A stretch of 64,000 nt of DNA from Photobacterium aquimaris. GTDB taxonomy: Bacteria > Pseudomonadota > Gammaproteobacteria > Enterobacterales > Vibrionaceae. A program made the translations under genes and the position numbers. Positions within the stretch are counted from its first letter, which is position 1. Every line of letters starts with the position of its first letter. The notes under the pieces were generated by a model, which was not told the DNA's origin, made no database searches, and saw only the letters and a list, made by a program, of their open reading frames with translations. The DNA lies in assembly GCF_002954455.1 (NCBI RefSeq), contig NZ_MSCC01000002.1:522055-586054 (forward strand), read 5' to 3'. This document shows positions 1-8,065 of this stretch, one piece after another.

Positions 1-1
1 T

Positions 2-2494
2 ACTGTTAGAGCCAGTGTTGAAGATTTCTCTGATGAAATGAAGCTGTATCAAGTAGCCGCTGATCGTCCATTATTTGTAACTGGTATCTTAAATTATACT
101 GGCCGTTATGGTTCAGTAAGTGGAGAAGAGCCTTCGCAGCAAGCGGATAATTACAGAGATGGTCATTACACTGATGATGAGCGGGCGGCTATATTCATTA
201 AAGGTAATATCAAAGGTGGAATGCACCTTACTTTAAGCTATGACAGTGATAAGTCTGACGAAGAGTTCTTACGTGAAATCTCGCCTGATAGCTATTATCC
301 ATTACCTGGTGATGCAAGTATTAAAGGTTATGATGCAAGAAGTACCAGTAAGATTTATGCCAAATTAGAAAAAGACCGTCATTATATTATGTGGGGTGAT
401 TACAGCACTGCAGATGGCTCTGATAATGCTGATATTGGTCGTACTAGCCAGATACTTAATGGCGTAAGTGGTATGTATAACGATGGTAGATTAACGGCGC
501 AATTATACGGTGCTCGTCCTGAAGATTTGCATAAAGTCACAGAGTTTGACGGCAATGGTACCGCGATGTTTTATAATATTGGTGATGACCGTATTGTTCG
601 ACACACTGATATTGTAACGTTATTAACTTATGATCGTAATAGCCCTGGCTTAATCATTAATCAACAACCATTGATCCGTTATGTTGATTATACGATTGAT
701 TATTTTACTGGTGATATGCGTTTTAACCGTGTTATTCCATCTTATGATCCTGAGTTGAATCCAATTAAAGTGCGTGTTGCTTATGATGTCGATGGTAATG
801 GTGATAAATATACGATAGCGGGTACACGACTATCATATTTGTTTACACCTTATTTAGCCGCTGGCGCAAGCTATGAACATAACAGCCACGATGTTGAGGG
901 CTACAACATTGGTAGTTTATGGGTTAATTATGATTTTGATAGCAAAACGAAGTTAGTGGCTTCAGTTGCGACAATGAATCATGAAGGTAATGCTAGTGCA
1001 ACAACAGTGACTGACACCACCAATAATACAGGTAAGAAAATTAAGAAAGGCTCTGCTGTTAAGTTTTTACTCAAACGAGATTGGACTGCGCGTGCTGCAA
1101 CTGAACTTGAATATGTCTATGCGCAAGAAGGCTTTACTAATACTACTGGCGGTGTAACACCTGCCCGTCAAGAGGTACGTCTACGCCATCGCCATAAACT
1201 TACTGGTATTGCTAATTTAAATATTGAAGCTAATCACTCTGAATCTTTAGTTTATGATGAAATGCAGCAATCAATAAGCGCCACAATAGATACTAAAATC
1301 TTAGGTAGCCAGTGGATGACACGTATTGGTTCTCGTTATATCCATAATAAAGTTGATAATAATTCAGAAGAGTACACAACCGCAATTATCGGCCTTGGTC
1401 GTAGCTTCAGCTTATTTAGCCGCCCAGCACGTTTTGATACTGAATATGAACAAAGTTTTGGTCATAACAGTAAGCGTCGTTTCAATATTAAAGCTGATTG
1501 GAATATTCATAAGCAAGCCAGTATTTACACTCAATATGAATATATTGATTCACTTTCTGGAATCAGTAATTTAGGTAGCGGCTCGACGAATATGTTTACC
1601 GCAGGTATTGATGTTGATTGGCTAAATGGTGGTAGTACTTATAGTGAGTTCCGCCAACGGGGAGCTTCTGATGGTAGAAGTCTTGAGCTAGCAAATGGTT
1701 ATCGCGGTCGTTTTGAAGTGGTACCTGGCATTAGTATTGACCCTTCAGTTGAATATGTAGAAGTTCTAAAAGGGGACTCCGCCTCAGGTGTAGCAGTCTC
1801 TCTTGGATTAGCTGATATTCGTAATCCTAACTATAAAACCACTGGTCGAGTTGAATACCGTCATGGTGATAACGAAGACTACTACGGTTTATTAGGGGCA
1901 TGGGTAACGCGTTTAAGCCAAGATTGGAGTGGTTTAGTCCGTGATGAATATCGTTATATGGATAAAGATCAAGGCGCAAACACATGGAGCAATCATATGA
2001 GTTTAGGTGTTGCTTATCGCCCTCGTTTAAATAACCGCTACCACATGTTAGCAGCATATGAGTGGAAAACTGAGCATAGTGAAATCTCTCGAGATGCACA
2101 TATTTTGTCGACACATCAAAACTATCAACTTTCACCAAAGTGGACAGTATCAGGACGTGTAGGAATGAAGTGGGAAGACTTCACTGAATACCAACAAGAC
2201 TATGACACTGTTTCAACGATTATCGATGGCCGCGTGATTTATTACATTAATCGTCGCTGGGATGTTGATTTACATGCTGGAATCTTAGGCACTGATTGGT
2301 TTAACAGCCGTCGTTACTCTGCAGGTGCCGGTGTTAATTATCTAATAATGAAAAATTTACGTGCAGGTATTGGCTATAACGTTATTGGATTCGATGATGA
2401 TGATTTAGATCCTCAAGGTTATAACTTACAAGGTTTTTACTTCGACCTAATGTTCAAACTTGATGAAGACATGTTTGATTGGTTGAGCGATTAG
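2..2494 (+). CDS. Outer-membrane beta-barrel surface protein, C-terminal part (5' end outside window)
   Basis: The reading frame is open from the first bases of the window, so the N-terminus is missing and the Met at 38 is only internal. About 830 residues are visible. The sequence is rich in alternating polar and aromatic residues with many Tyr, Arg and Asp (for example YRHGDNEDYYGLL and DEYRYMDKDQG), typical of outer-membrane beta strands. It ends in an aromatic-rich segment (GFYFDLMFKLDEDMFDW). Near residue 210 there is a conserved-looking RYVDYTIDYFTGDMRF segment of a kind I associate with large SdrD/DUF11-type proteins carrying a terminal barrel. It is followed after 13 bp by an OmpA-like lipoprotein and then a DUF11 protein, so it is probably the first visible gene of a surface operon. 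Function unknown; a role in anchoring or exporting the DUF11 partner is inference. Confidence 0.7.
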   Translation, partial: TVRASVEDFSDEMKLYQVAADRPLFVTGILNYTGRYGSVSGEEPSQQADNYRDGHYTDDERAAIFIKGNIKGGMHLTLSYDSDKSDEEFLREISPDSYYPLPGDASIKGYDARSTSKIYAKLEKDRHYIMWGDYSTADGSDNADIGRTSQILNGVSGMYNDGRLTAQLYGARPEDLHKVTEFDGNGTAMFYNIGDDRIVRHTDIVTLLTYDRNSPGLIINQQPLIRYVDYTIDYFTGDMRFNRVIPSYDPELNPIKVRVAYDVDGNGDKYTIAGTRLSYLFTPYLAAGASYEHNSHDVEGYNIGSLWVNYDFDSKTKLVASVATMNHEGNASATTVTDTTNNTGKKIKKGSAVKFLLKRDWTARAATELEYVYAQEGFTNTTGGVTPARQEVRLRHRHKLTGIANLNIEANHSESLVYDEMQQSISATIDTKILGSQWMTRIGSRYIHNKVDNNSEEYTTAIIGLGRSFSLFSRPARFDTEYEQSFGHNSKRRFNIKADWNIHKQASIYTQYEYIDSLSGISNLGSGSTNMFTAGIDVDWLNGGSTYSEFRQRGASDGRSLELANGYRGRFEVVPGISIDPSVEYVEVLKGDSASGVAVSLGLADIRNPNYKTTGRVEYRHGDNEDYYGLLGAWVTRLSQDWSGLVRDEYRYMDKDQGANTWSNHMSLGVAYRPRLNNRYHMLAAYEWKTEHSEISRDAHILSTHQNYQLSPKWTVSGRVGMKWEDFTEYQQDYDTVSTIIDGRVIYYINRRWDVDLHAGILGTDWFNSRRYSAGAGVNYLIMKNLRAGIGYNVIGFDDDDLDPQGYNLQGFYFDLMFKLDEDMFDWLSD

Positions 2495-2507
2495 AGGCAG
2501 GAAATAG

Positions 2508-3047
2508 ATGATGAAATGTGCAATGACACTCTTATTTCTTAATAGCTTATTGCTAAGTGGTTGCGTCAGTGATCGGGCTATTTATACAGAGTATGGAAAG
2601 CTAGATTGTGGCGCTGATACACCACCAATGGAAATATTGGTTGATGCGACAGAGCCTTGGCCAACGGTGATTAATTTTGAATTTGATAAATCACACGCAA
2701 CGAGTGATCAGCAGCAAAAGTTAATGTCAGCAGTATCAATACTGCAAAACAATCCAAGTTTAAATCTCGCTGTTATTGGATCTGCTGATTCTGCTGGGCA
2801 AAATGCTTACAACAATACGTTAGCCAGTAAACGAGCCACAAATGTTACTGATTATTTCAAGCAGCAGGGAATAGCGGCATCACGTATTGTGACATTAAGC
2901 AGTGGCGCGAGAGAGCAATTTGTTGTTAGTAATAATAAACAAAGAAATCTAGTTAATCGTCGAGTGCAACTTATTTTATTAGACTCAGATTTTAATCCTG
3001 TTGGTTTGCAGTATAAAGCTGCTATTGATCATTTAAGTGCGCAATAG
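2508..3047 (+). CDS. OmpA-family peptidoglycan-binding lipoprotein
   Basis: This is a 179-residue lipoprotein. The N-terminal hydrophobic segment ends in a lipobox (LLLSGC, Cys at about residue 19). The C-terminal half is an OmpA/Pal-type domain: NFEFDKSHAT, then ADSAGQNAYNNTLASKRA and the closing NRRVQLIL strand, with the Asp and Arg positions expected to bind meso-diaminopimelate in peptidoglycan. It should sit on the periplasmic side of the outer membrane and tether that membrane to the cell wall. The gene lies 13 bp after the barrel gene and 16 bp before the DUF11 gene, so all three are probably cotranscribed. ATG codons at 2508 and 2511 are equally possible starts. The family assignment is firm; the specific partner is inferred from position. 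Confidence 0.85.
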   Translation: MMKCAMTLLFLNSLLLSGCVSDRAIYTEYGKLDCGADTPPMEILVDATEPWPTVINFEFDKSHATSDQQQKLMSAVSILQNNPSLNLAVIGSADSAGQNAYNNTLASKRATNVTDYFKQQGIAASRIVTLSSGAREQFVVSNNKQRNLVNRRVQLILLDSDFNPVGLQYKAAIDHLSAQ

Positions 3048-3063
3048 TGCAAGGGAGCTTCAT

Positions 3064-5832
3064 ATGAACGTCTTCTACAGGTTAGTTATTAAACTAAGTT
3101 TACTGATTATAGCCAGTGCAAGTTTTTTTACGTTTGCTTTGACTGAATCAGGAACGGTAATTAAAAACCAAGCAGGGGCAACGTATCGTGATAGTGCTGA
3201 TATTTTACGAAGCACAACCTCGAATTTAGTTGAAACATTAGTCCAACCTGTAGCGGCGTTGACGTTAATTAATGATCAATCGAAATTAGGTGCGCCAGGG
3301 CGTACAGTAACCTTTAATCATGTATTAACAAATACTGGTAATAGTACTGATAGCTTTAAACTTGATTATGTTCTGCCGTCAAATGTTATTACTGGCGCAG
3401 AGGTATACCCAGATGCTAATAATGATGGTGTTGCTGACGCTGGTTCTACGGCTATAGCATCTGGAGACATTATTGGGCCATTAGCAGCAGGTGAAAGCTT
3501 TGATTTTGTTATCGTAGCTGATATCGATGCCGCTGCAGCAATAAATGCATCAAACAGCCTAACAGTAACCGCAACGAGTCAGGCGGTGACAGTTGATGGA
3601 ATTACGGTTGCAAACAATGCCGTTGGCACTGAAACTAATACTGATACACTGACAGTGACAAATTTACCGATTATCGAAATGACTAAGTCAATAAGTGCCA
3701 GTGAAGGTGCGTCGCCAAGTGGTCCTTACACGGTAACGTTTACTTATACGAATGTGGGTTTAACCAATATGGATCCACTTCAAACCAACGGTGTGATTCT
3801 TACTGATGAACTGCCTGAGGGGATGCGTTTTGATGGTAAGGTGGCATGGAGTGTGTCGGGTACCATTATTACTGCATCAGGTGTTACGACTGGAGGCTCT
3901 GAAGTCTCAGGCGATCACAATCTTTCTTTTACAACCTGTATTGCACCAGATTCTTCATGTGCTAATAATGATGAAATTGTATTCACAATGGATGGATTAG
4001 CTAGTGATGAGTCGGCAACGGTAAGTTTTGAAGTTAACATTGATGCTGGCCTGGCGACTGAAACGTTATACAACTCTGGTGTGTTTGGGTTTGATGAAAA
4101 CAATAGCGGCACAGTCGAAACGAGTGAGAAAAATAAAAATAATACTAACCGTGTTCCATTTTTAATTACAGCAAACTACGCAGTTATCGCTAATAATGGT
4201 GGCTGTGATGTTGGTAGTAATGATATCAACTGTGACGGTAGTGATGATACTAATCATGAAATCGTTGAAGTTGCGACCGCAACACAAGGCGAGCGAGTGA
4301 GTTTTACCAACTATATTTGGAATCAAGGTAATGCCGAAGATATTTTTAATATTACCTTAGATAACTCAACGTTTCCTTCTGGTACTAGTTTCTTTTTCTA
4401 TAAAAGTGATGGCATAACTCCTCTATTAGATACAGATAATGACGGTAAGCCAGATACCGGTATTATTCCAGCATTAGGTCAAAGCTGTCAGTCATATCAT
4501 GTTACGGATAGTAACGGTACCTGTGGCTATAAAGTGGTACTTGTTGCGACATTGCCAGCATCAAGTACGGGCGGTCCATATCAAGTGGAAAAAACAGCGA
4601 CATCATCAAACAACACTGCTAAATCGAATATGGTTATTGATAAGTTAGGCGCAATCATTGCTAGCACAGTAGACTTAACCAATAATTTTCGTGCTGAGAC
4701 AGCAACAACCCAAGAAGATAGCTGTGATGCTGCCGATGATAATTGTGGTTTTGGTGTAGGACCTGAGTCATCAGCAGTTACGACAAATCTTGCAGCACCA
4801 GGGGCAATTACTCGATTTACACTGTATGTCACCAATACATCAGGTACGGCAGATGGTTATTTGTTGAAATACAGTGACAGTGATTTTGCTGAGGATACGC
4901 TACCTGCAGGATGGAGTGTGACCTTTAAAGATAGTACTGAAAACGTCATAACTAACATTCCAGTCTTAGCGCCTGATAATGCTGTAATGATTTATGCCGA
5001 TGTAACGGTACCTGAAACCGCTCCTACCGCATTGCAATCTCTTTACTTTAGGGTGGTATCTGCAGCAACAGGTGCTGTTGATACTAAACATGATGCTGTT
5101 AATGTTGATAATAGTAGTATGTGTATTGTGTTTGAAGCCGATTCTGAAGGTGTAACTCATTCAGGGGGAGTCATTATCTATAAACATAATATTTTAAATA
5201 ATAGTAATGATGCATATTCAAATATTGCCCTCGTGGTTTCAAATTCTAATCCTGACTTCACCGCTGTCGTGTATGAAGATAATGGTGATGATGTCTTTAG
5301 TGCTGCTGATACCGCGATAACTGAAATTGCAACGCTAGCAGGGAATGAAACCAAAGTGCTGTTTGTGAAGGTATTTACGCCAGGCAATATTAGTCAAGGA
5401 AGTAAAAATATCACTACATTGGCAGCAACAGTGAGTTGCGGTACTGCACAAGTTATAGATATAACGACCATTGCTAATACCAACATGAAAATAACCAAAG
5501 AACAAACACCGGATTTAAATTGTAATGGTGAGTCAGATACAGCAGTGTATGTTACCTCAACATTTGCTGTTCCACCGGGGAAATGTGTAATCTACCGCTT
5601 AACAGCCGAAAATATTGGTATTGAAGATGCAAAAAATGTGAAATTAAATGATGCAACACCTGCTTATACGACGTTTAATGTCTTTAATAATAGAGTTCCT
5701 ACTATATCAAAAGGAACAATTGGTGCAAATGCATATATTGATGGTTCGACAGGATCAATTGTCGGTACGATTAATAATATTTCACCAGGGGAAAGTGAAA
5801 CAATGGAATTTGGTATTAAAATAGATAACTAA
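3064..5832 (+). CDS. Secreted DUF11/isopeptide-type repeat surface protein
   Basis: The start is placed at ATG 3064, which follows a GGGAGC ribosome-binding site; a GTG further upstream would overlap the previous gene and precede the signal peptide. The 922-residue product has a signal peptide (VIKLSLLIIASASFFTFA) and then a GTVIKNQAGATYRDS opening common in DUF11 proteins. Several immunoglobulin-like DUF11 units follow (around 70-190, 210-345, 370-510, 560-650 and 700-920), with recurring 'tFnhvLtNTGNstDsf' patterns and Asp-rich, calcium-binding-like DxNxDGxxD loops (DANNDGVADAG, DTDNDGKPDTG). There is no sortase, PEP-CTERM or membrane anchor at the C-terminus. It is probably exposed on the cell surface or released. 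The last ~230 residues resemble the end of the giant protein at 49520-56368. A strong terminator follows directly. Confidence 0.8.
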   Translation: MNVFYRLVIKLSLLIIASASFFTFALTESGTVIKNQAGATYRDSADILRSTTSNLVETLVQPVAALTLINDQSKLGAPGRTVTFNHVLTNTGNSTDSFKLDYVLPSNVITGAEVYPDANNDGVADAGSTAIASGDIIGPLAAGESFDFVIVADIDAAAAINASNSLTVTATSQAVTVDGITVANNAVGTETNTDTLTVTNLPIIEMTKSISASEGASPSGPYTVTFTYTNVGLTNMDPLQTNGVILTDELPEGMRFDGKVAWSVSGTIITASGVTTGGSEVSGDHNLSFTTCIAPDSSCANNDEIVFTMDGLASDESATVSFEVNIDAGLATETLYNSGVFGFDENNSGTVETSEKNKNNTNRVPFLITANYAVIANNGGCDVGSNDINCDGSDDTNHEIVEVATATQGERVSFTNYIWNQGNAEDIFNITLDNSTFPSGTSFFFYKSDGITPLLDTDNDGKPDTGIIPALGQSCQSYHVTDSNGTCGYKVVLVATLPASSTGGPYQVEKTATSSNNTAKSNMVIDKLGAIIASTVDLTNNFRAETATTQEDSCDAADDNCGFGVGPESSAVTTNLAAPGAITRFTLYVTNTSGTADGYLLKYSDSDFAEDTLPAGWSVTFKDSTENVITNIPVLAPDNAVMIYADVTVPETAPTALQSLYFRVVSAATGAVDTKHDAVNVDNSSMCIVFEADSEGVTHSGGVIIYKHNILNNSNDAYSNIALVVSNSNPDFTAVVYEDNGDDVFSAADTAITEIATLAGNETKVLFVKVFTPGNISQGSKNITTLAATVSCGTAQVIDITTIANTNMKITKEQTPDLNCNGESDTAVYVTSTFAVPPGKCVIYRLTAENIGIEDAKNVKLNDATPAYTTFNVFNNRVPTISKGTIGANAYIDGSTGSIVGTINNISPGESETMEFGIKIDN

Positions 5833-5856
5833 TTATCGTTGACTTGTAACGACAAC

Positions 5857-5890
5857 ACTTGCTTAGTTTTCTTCTAAGCAAGTTTTTTTT
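5857..5890 (+). terminator. Rho-independent terminator of the surface operon
   Basis: A perfect 10-bp stem, ACTTGCTTAG paired with CTAAGCAAGT across a 7-nt loop, is followed by an uninterrupted run of T. It lies 24 bp after the DUF11 stop codon and closes the operon. Confidence 0.9.
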
Positions 5891-5932
5891 ATTTAAATTA
5901 TGGTTGGGTTTATATGAATATAATCAAAAATT

Positions 5933-5962
5933 AAAAACCACTTTATTATAAAGTGGTTTTTT
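5933..5962 (-). terminator. Terminator of the Sel1-repeat lipoprotein gene
   Basis: AAAACCACTTTA and TAAAGTGGTTTT form a stem with A/T tracts on both sides. It lies just after the end of the minus-strand gene and could work in both directions. Confidence 0.8.
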
Positions 5963-5968
5963 AATTTG

Positions 5969-7080
5969 TTATTTTTTTAGAATGTCTTGAGCTCTATCAT
6001 TACCATTTTTTGCTGATTCTATTAACCAATATTCTGCTTTTTCAATTGAACTATCAACCCCATCACCATTGATATAAATACTAGCAAGATTATACATTGC
6101 ACGATTATTACCATGTGATGCTGATTTTTTATACCAGTAAATGGCTTGTGTGAAATCTTGTTTTATTAGATTTCCTTGATCATATATTTTAGCTAGTTCA
6201 AAACTTGCTTCAGGATAGCCATTTTTATCCGCAGATTTAAGTTGAGTTATTACTATATCAATATCATTGTTAATAAGGTCTAAATTCTCAATCCCCAACA
6301 TCGCTAGTTCATATAACGCCTTAGGATTGTCTTGTTTTGCTGCAGCTTGAAGGTGAGCATAACTTTTTTGTGTGTTTATGGGAGCTTTATAAAGACCTTT
6401 ACGATATATATCGCCTAGAATTAAATGTGAAAATTGGTGATCTTTTTCTGCCGAAATGTGTAATAAATCAATTGCTGCTGCAGTTTTATATTTAACTCAA
6501 GGTAAGAAATAGCTAATAAATATGCTGAGTATTCATTATGTTGTTCGCTGTTTTTCTCAAGAGTTTTTATAACATCCTGATGTTTTTTTTGAATAAAATA
6601 TAAATATCCTAAAGAGTAAGAGGATGGTATATGACCTTTATTATGGTTCATTAGCAAATATGATTCAGCCTCATCATGCATTACATTGCCACCACGGCCA
6701 TCAATTAGCATTAACGCATAATAGTAACGTGCAAGAGGATGATCCATTGTTGCGGCTTGTTGATACAACTTACGTGCTTTTACCTCTGAAAGTGGGACGA
6801 GTTTTCCTTCTTCATATAATGCAGCTAAATAAAACAACGCATCTGAATTATTTGAAAGTGCAGCAATTTTATCTATCTGTTGTTGACGTTCTTCATTTGA
6901 TGTCGATTCATTTTCAATTATTAATATAGATTTTGATAATGGTGAAAGAGTTGGGGGTTTATTATTATCGTAAGATAAAGATGATATTTTATTATTAGAT
7001 TTTATTTCAACTGGTAGCTCATTTTTTTCTGTTGAGCAACTTGTTAATATTATTAAACTTGATAGTATAAGCCTCTTCAT
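5969..7080 (-). pseudogene. Sel1/TPR-repeat lipoprotein, interrupted by a -1 frameshift
   Basis: Two minus-strand reading frames (7080 down to 6421, and 6301 down to 5969, which extends upstream without a stop) join into one protein of about 370 residues if one base is restored near 6484-6487. There a run of four T on the + strand (AAAA on the coding strand) falls in the segment reading ...YLELNIK, and the other frame continues with TAAAIDLLHISAEKDHQF. The joined product has a lipoprotein signal (IILTSC) and at least six Sel1-like repeats, such as ASFELAKIYDQGNL, AIYWYKKSASHGNNRAMYNLAS and AEYWLIESAKNGND. Such proteins usually act as periplasmic scaffolds for protein-protein contacts. The repeats are well preserved after the break, so this may be a very recent mutation or a base-calling error in a homopolymer rather than an old pseudogene. 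Confidence 0.75.
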
Positions 7081-7142
7081 TATTGATTTCTCCTATCCCT
7101 GTACTATTGTTAATTTTAGAACATAACTTAAAGGGATGTATT

Positions 7143-7739
7143 ATGCGTTTACTATTTATTTCATTATTTTGTTTATTAATCACATCGTGTGCTTCAAGTA
7201 ATTTAACATCCTCATGGGTAGATAAAACTTACACTCAAATTCCGATCAAAAGTACATTAGTTGTAGCCATGTCAGATAATTTACGTGTGCGACGTATATT
7301 TGAAGATGATATGGTGAATGACTTTAGAAAAAACGGTGTTAATGCTATTTCAAGTTCACAGCTATTTCCAAATAAATTACCATCTAAAAATGATATCGCA
7401 GGATATATAAAAGCTAATAACACCCAAACTGTATTTGTCGCCCAGTTAGTCAATATTGAAGATAAAAATATTCGTTATCCAGGTAATAATTATGGTTATG
7501 GCAACAGCGTTTCATTCCATAACTATTATAATAATTCTTATAGCTATATTTATGATGATAGCTACACAGTATCGTATGAGTTTGTAAACGTAGAATTTAC
7601 CTTATTTGATACCAAAAGCCATAAACCGATTTGGTCAACATCATCAGAATCTGTTGATCCAACCAATATGAATGACATTATTGCTGAGTTAACTGATATT
7701 TTGATTGAAAATCTACAAGATAATGGGGTGGTACGATAA
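7143..7739 (+). CDS. Lipoprotein of unknown function
   Basis: The start is set at ATG 7143, preceded by AAAGGGATG and beginning a clear lipoprotein signal peptide (FISLFCLLITSC); the frame is open further upstream but that part lacks signal features. The 198-residue product begins, after the lipid-bearing Cys, with ASSNLTSSWVDKTY. It then has an alternating alpha/beta pattern (STLVVAMSDNLRVRRIFEDD, TQTVFVAQLVNIED) and a Tyr/Asn-rich low-complexity insert near residues 115-140. The layout resembles DUF4136-like or 'SWxD' bacterial lipoproteins, but I cannot name the family with certainty. It is divergent from the frameshifted Sel1 gene, with about 60 bp between the starts for both promoters. 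Confidence 0.7.
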   Translation: MRLLFISLFCLLITSCASSNLTSSWVDKTYTQIPIKSTLVVAMSDNLRVRRIFEDDMVNDFRKNGVNAISSSQLFPNKLPSKNDIAGYIKANNTQTVFVAQLVNIEDKNIRYPGNNYGYGNSVSFHNYYNNSYSYIYDDSYTVSYEFVNVEFTLFDTKSHKPIWSTSSESVDPTNMNDIIAELTDILIENLQDNGVVR

Positions 7740-7818
7740 CACTATTGTGCATTTTAATGGTCAAATATTACCCATTTAAAATAATTCCCTCTAGGTATGT
7801 CATTATTTGTTATACAAA

Positions 7819-7867
7819 TTGATATAAATCAAATAATGATAATGGCTGTTACACTATCATGCACAGG
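7819..7867 (+). promoter_or_regulatory. Predicted FNR-activated promoter of selC
   Basis: TTGAT-ATAA-ATCAA at 7819-7832 is a perfect match to the FNR consensus (TTGAT-N4-ATCAA). A -10-like TATCAT lies at 7855-7860. If transcription starts near 7867, the box centre is at -41.5, the classical position for class II FNR activation. The tRNA-Sec gene begins 7 bp later. The site is seen directly; the activation mode is inferred from geometry. Confidence 0.75.
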
Positions 7868-7873
7868 AATTTC

Positions 7874-7965
7874 GGAATGAGATGAGGTCTGGTGGCCTTC
7901 TCGGTCTTCAAAACCGATGTGAGCTGTATAAGCTCTGGTAGGTTCAATTCCTGCCTCTTCCGCCA
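7874..7965 (+). tRNA. selC: tRNA-Sec (anticodon UCA)
   Basis: The 92-nt gene has the marks of a selenocysteine tRNA. The anticodon arm is TCGGT-CTTCAAA-ACCGA with UCA at 7908-7910. The D arm is AGGTC-TGGT-GGCCT. The variable arm is long (GAGCT-GTATA-AGCTC), the T arm is GTAGG-TTCAATT-CCTGC, and CCA is encoded. It delivers selenocysteine to UGA through SelB and lies 100 bp upstream of selA, ahead of an FNR-type promoter. The acceptor stem is odd: the 5' strand GGAATGAG is 8 nt, but the 3' strand before the discriminator is CTCTTCC (7 nt), so pairing needs a bulged U at position 5. Escherichia coli tRNA-Sec has an unbroken 8-bp acceptor stem. Confidence 0.92.
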
Positions 7966-8065
7966 TTTTTCGCGCGTTTAAATGGTTCCCTGACACTCAT
8001 TAACTATCTCTTCTTGAGTTCATAGTGTGAGTGCTGTTGTCTGCAATTCAGCCAAGGAACTTACC

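Noticed and set aside
3064..5832. Sortase- or PEP-CTERM-anchored protein
   Set aside because: The C-terminus has no LPxTG, no PEP motif, no hydrophobic segment and no basic tail.
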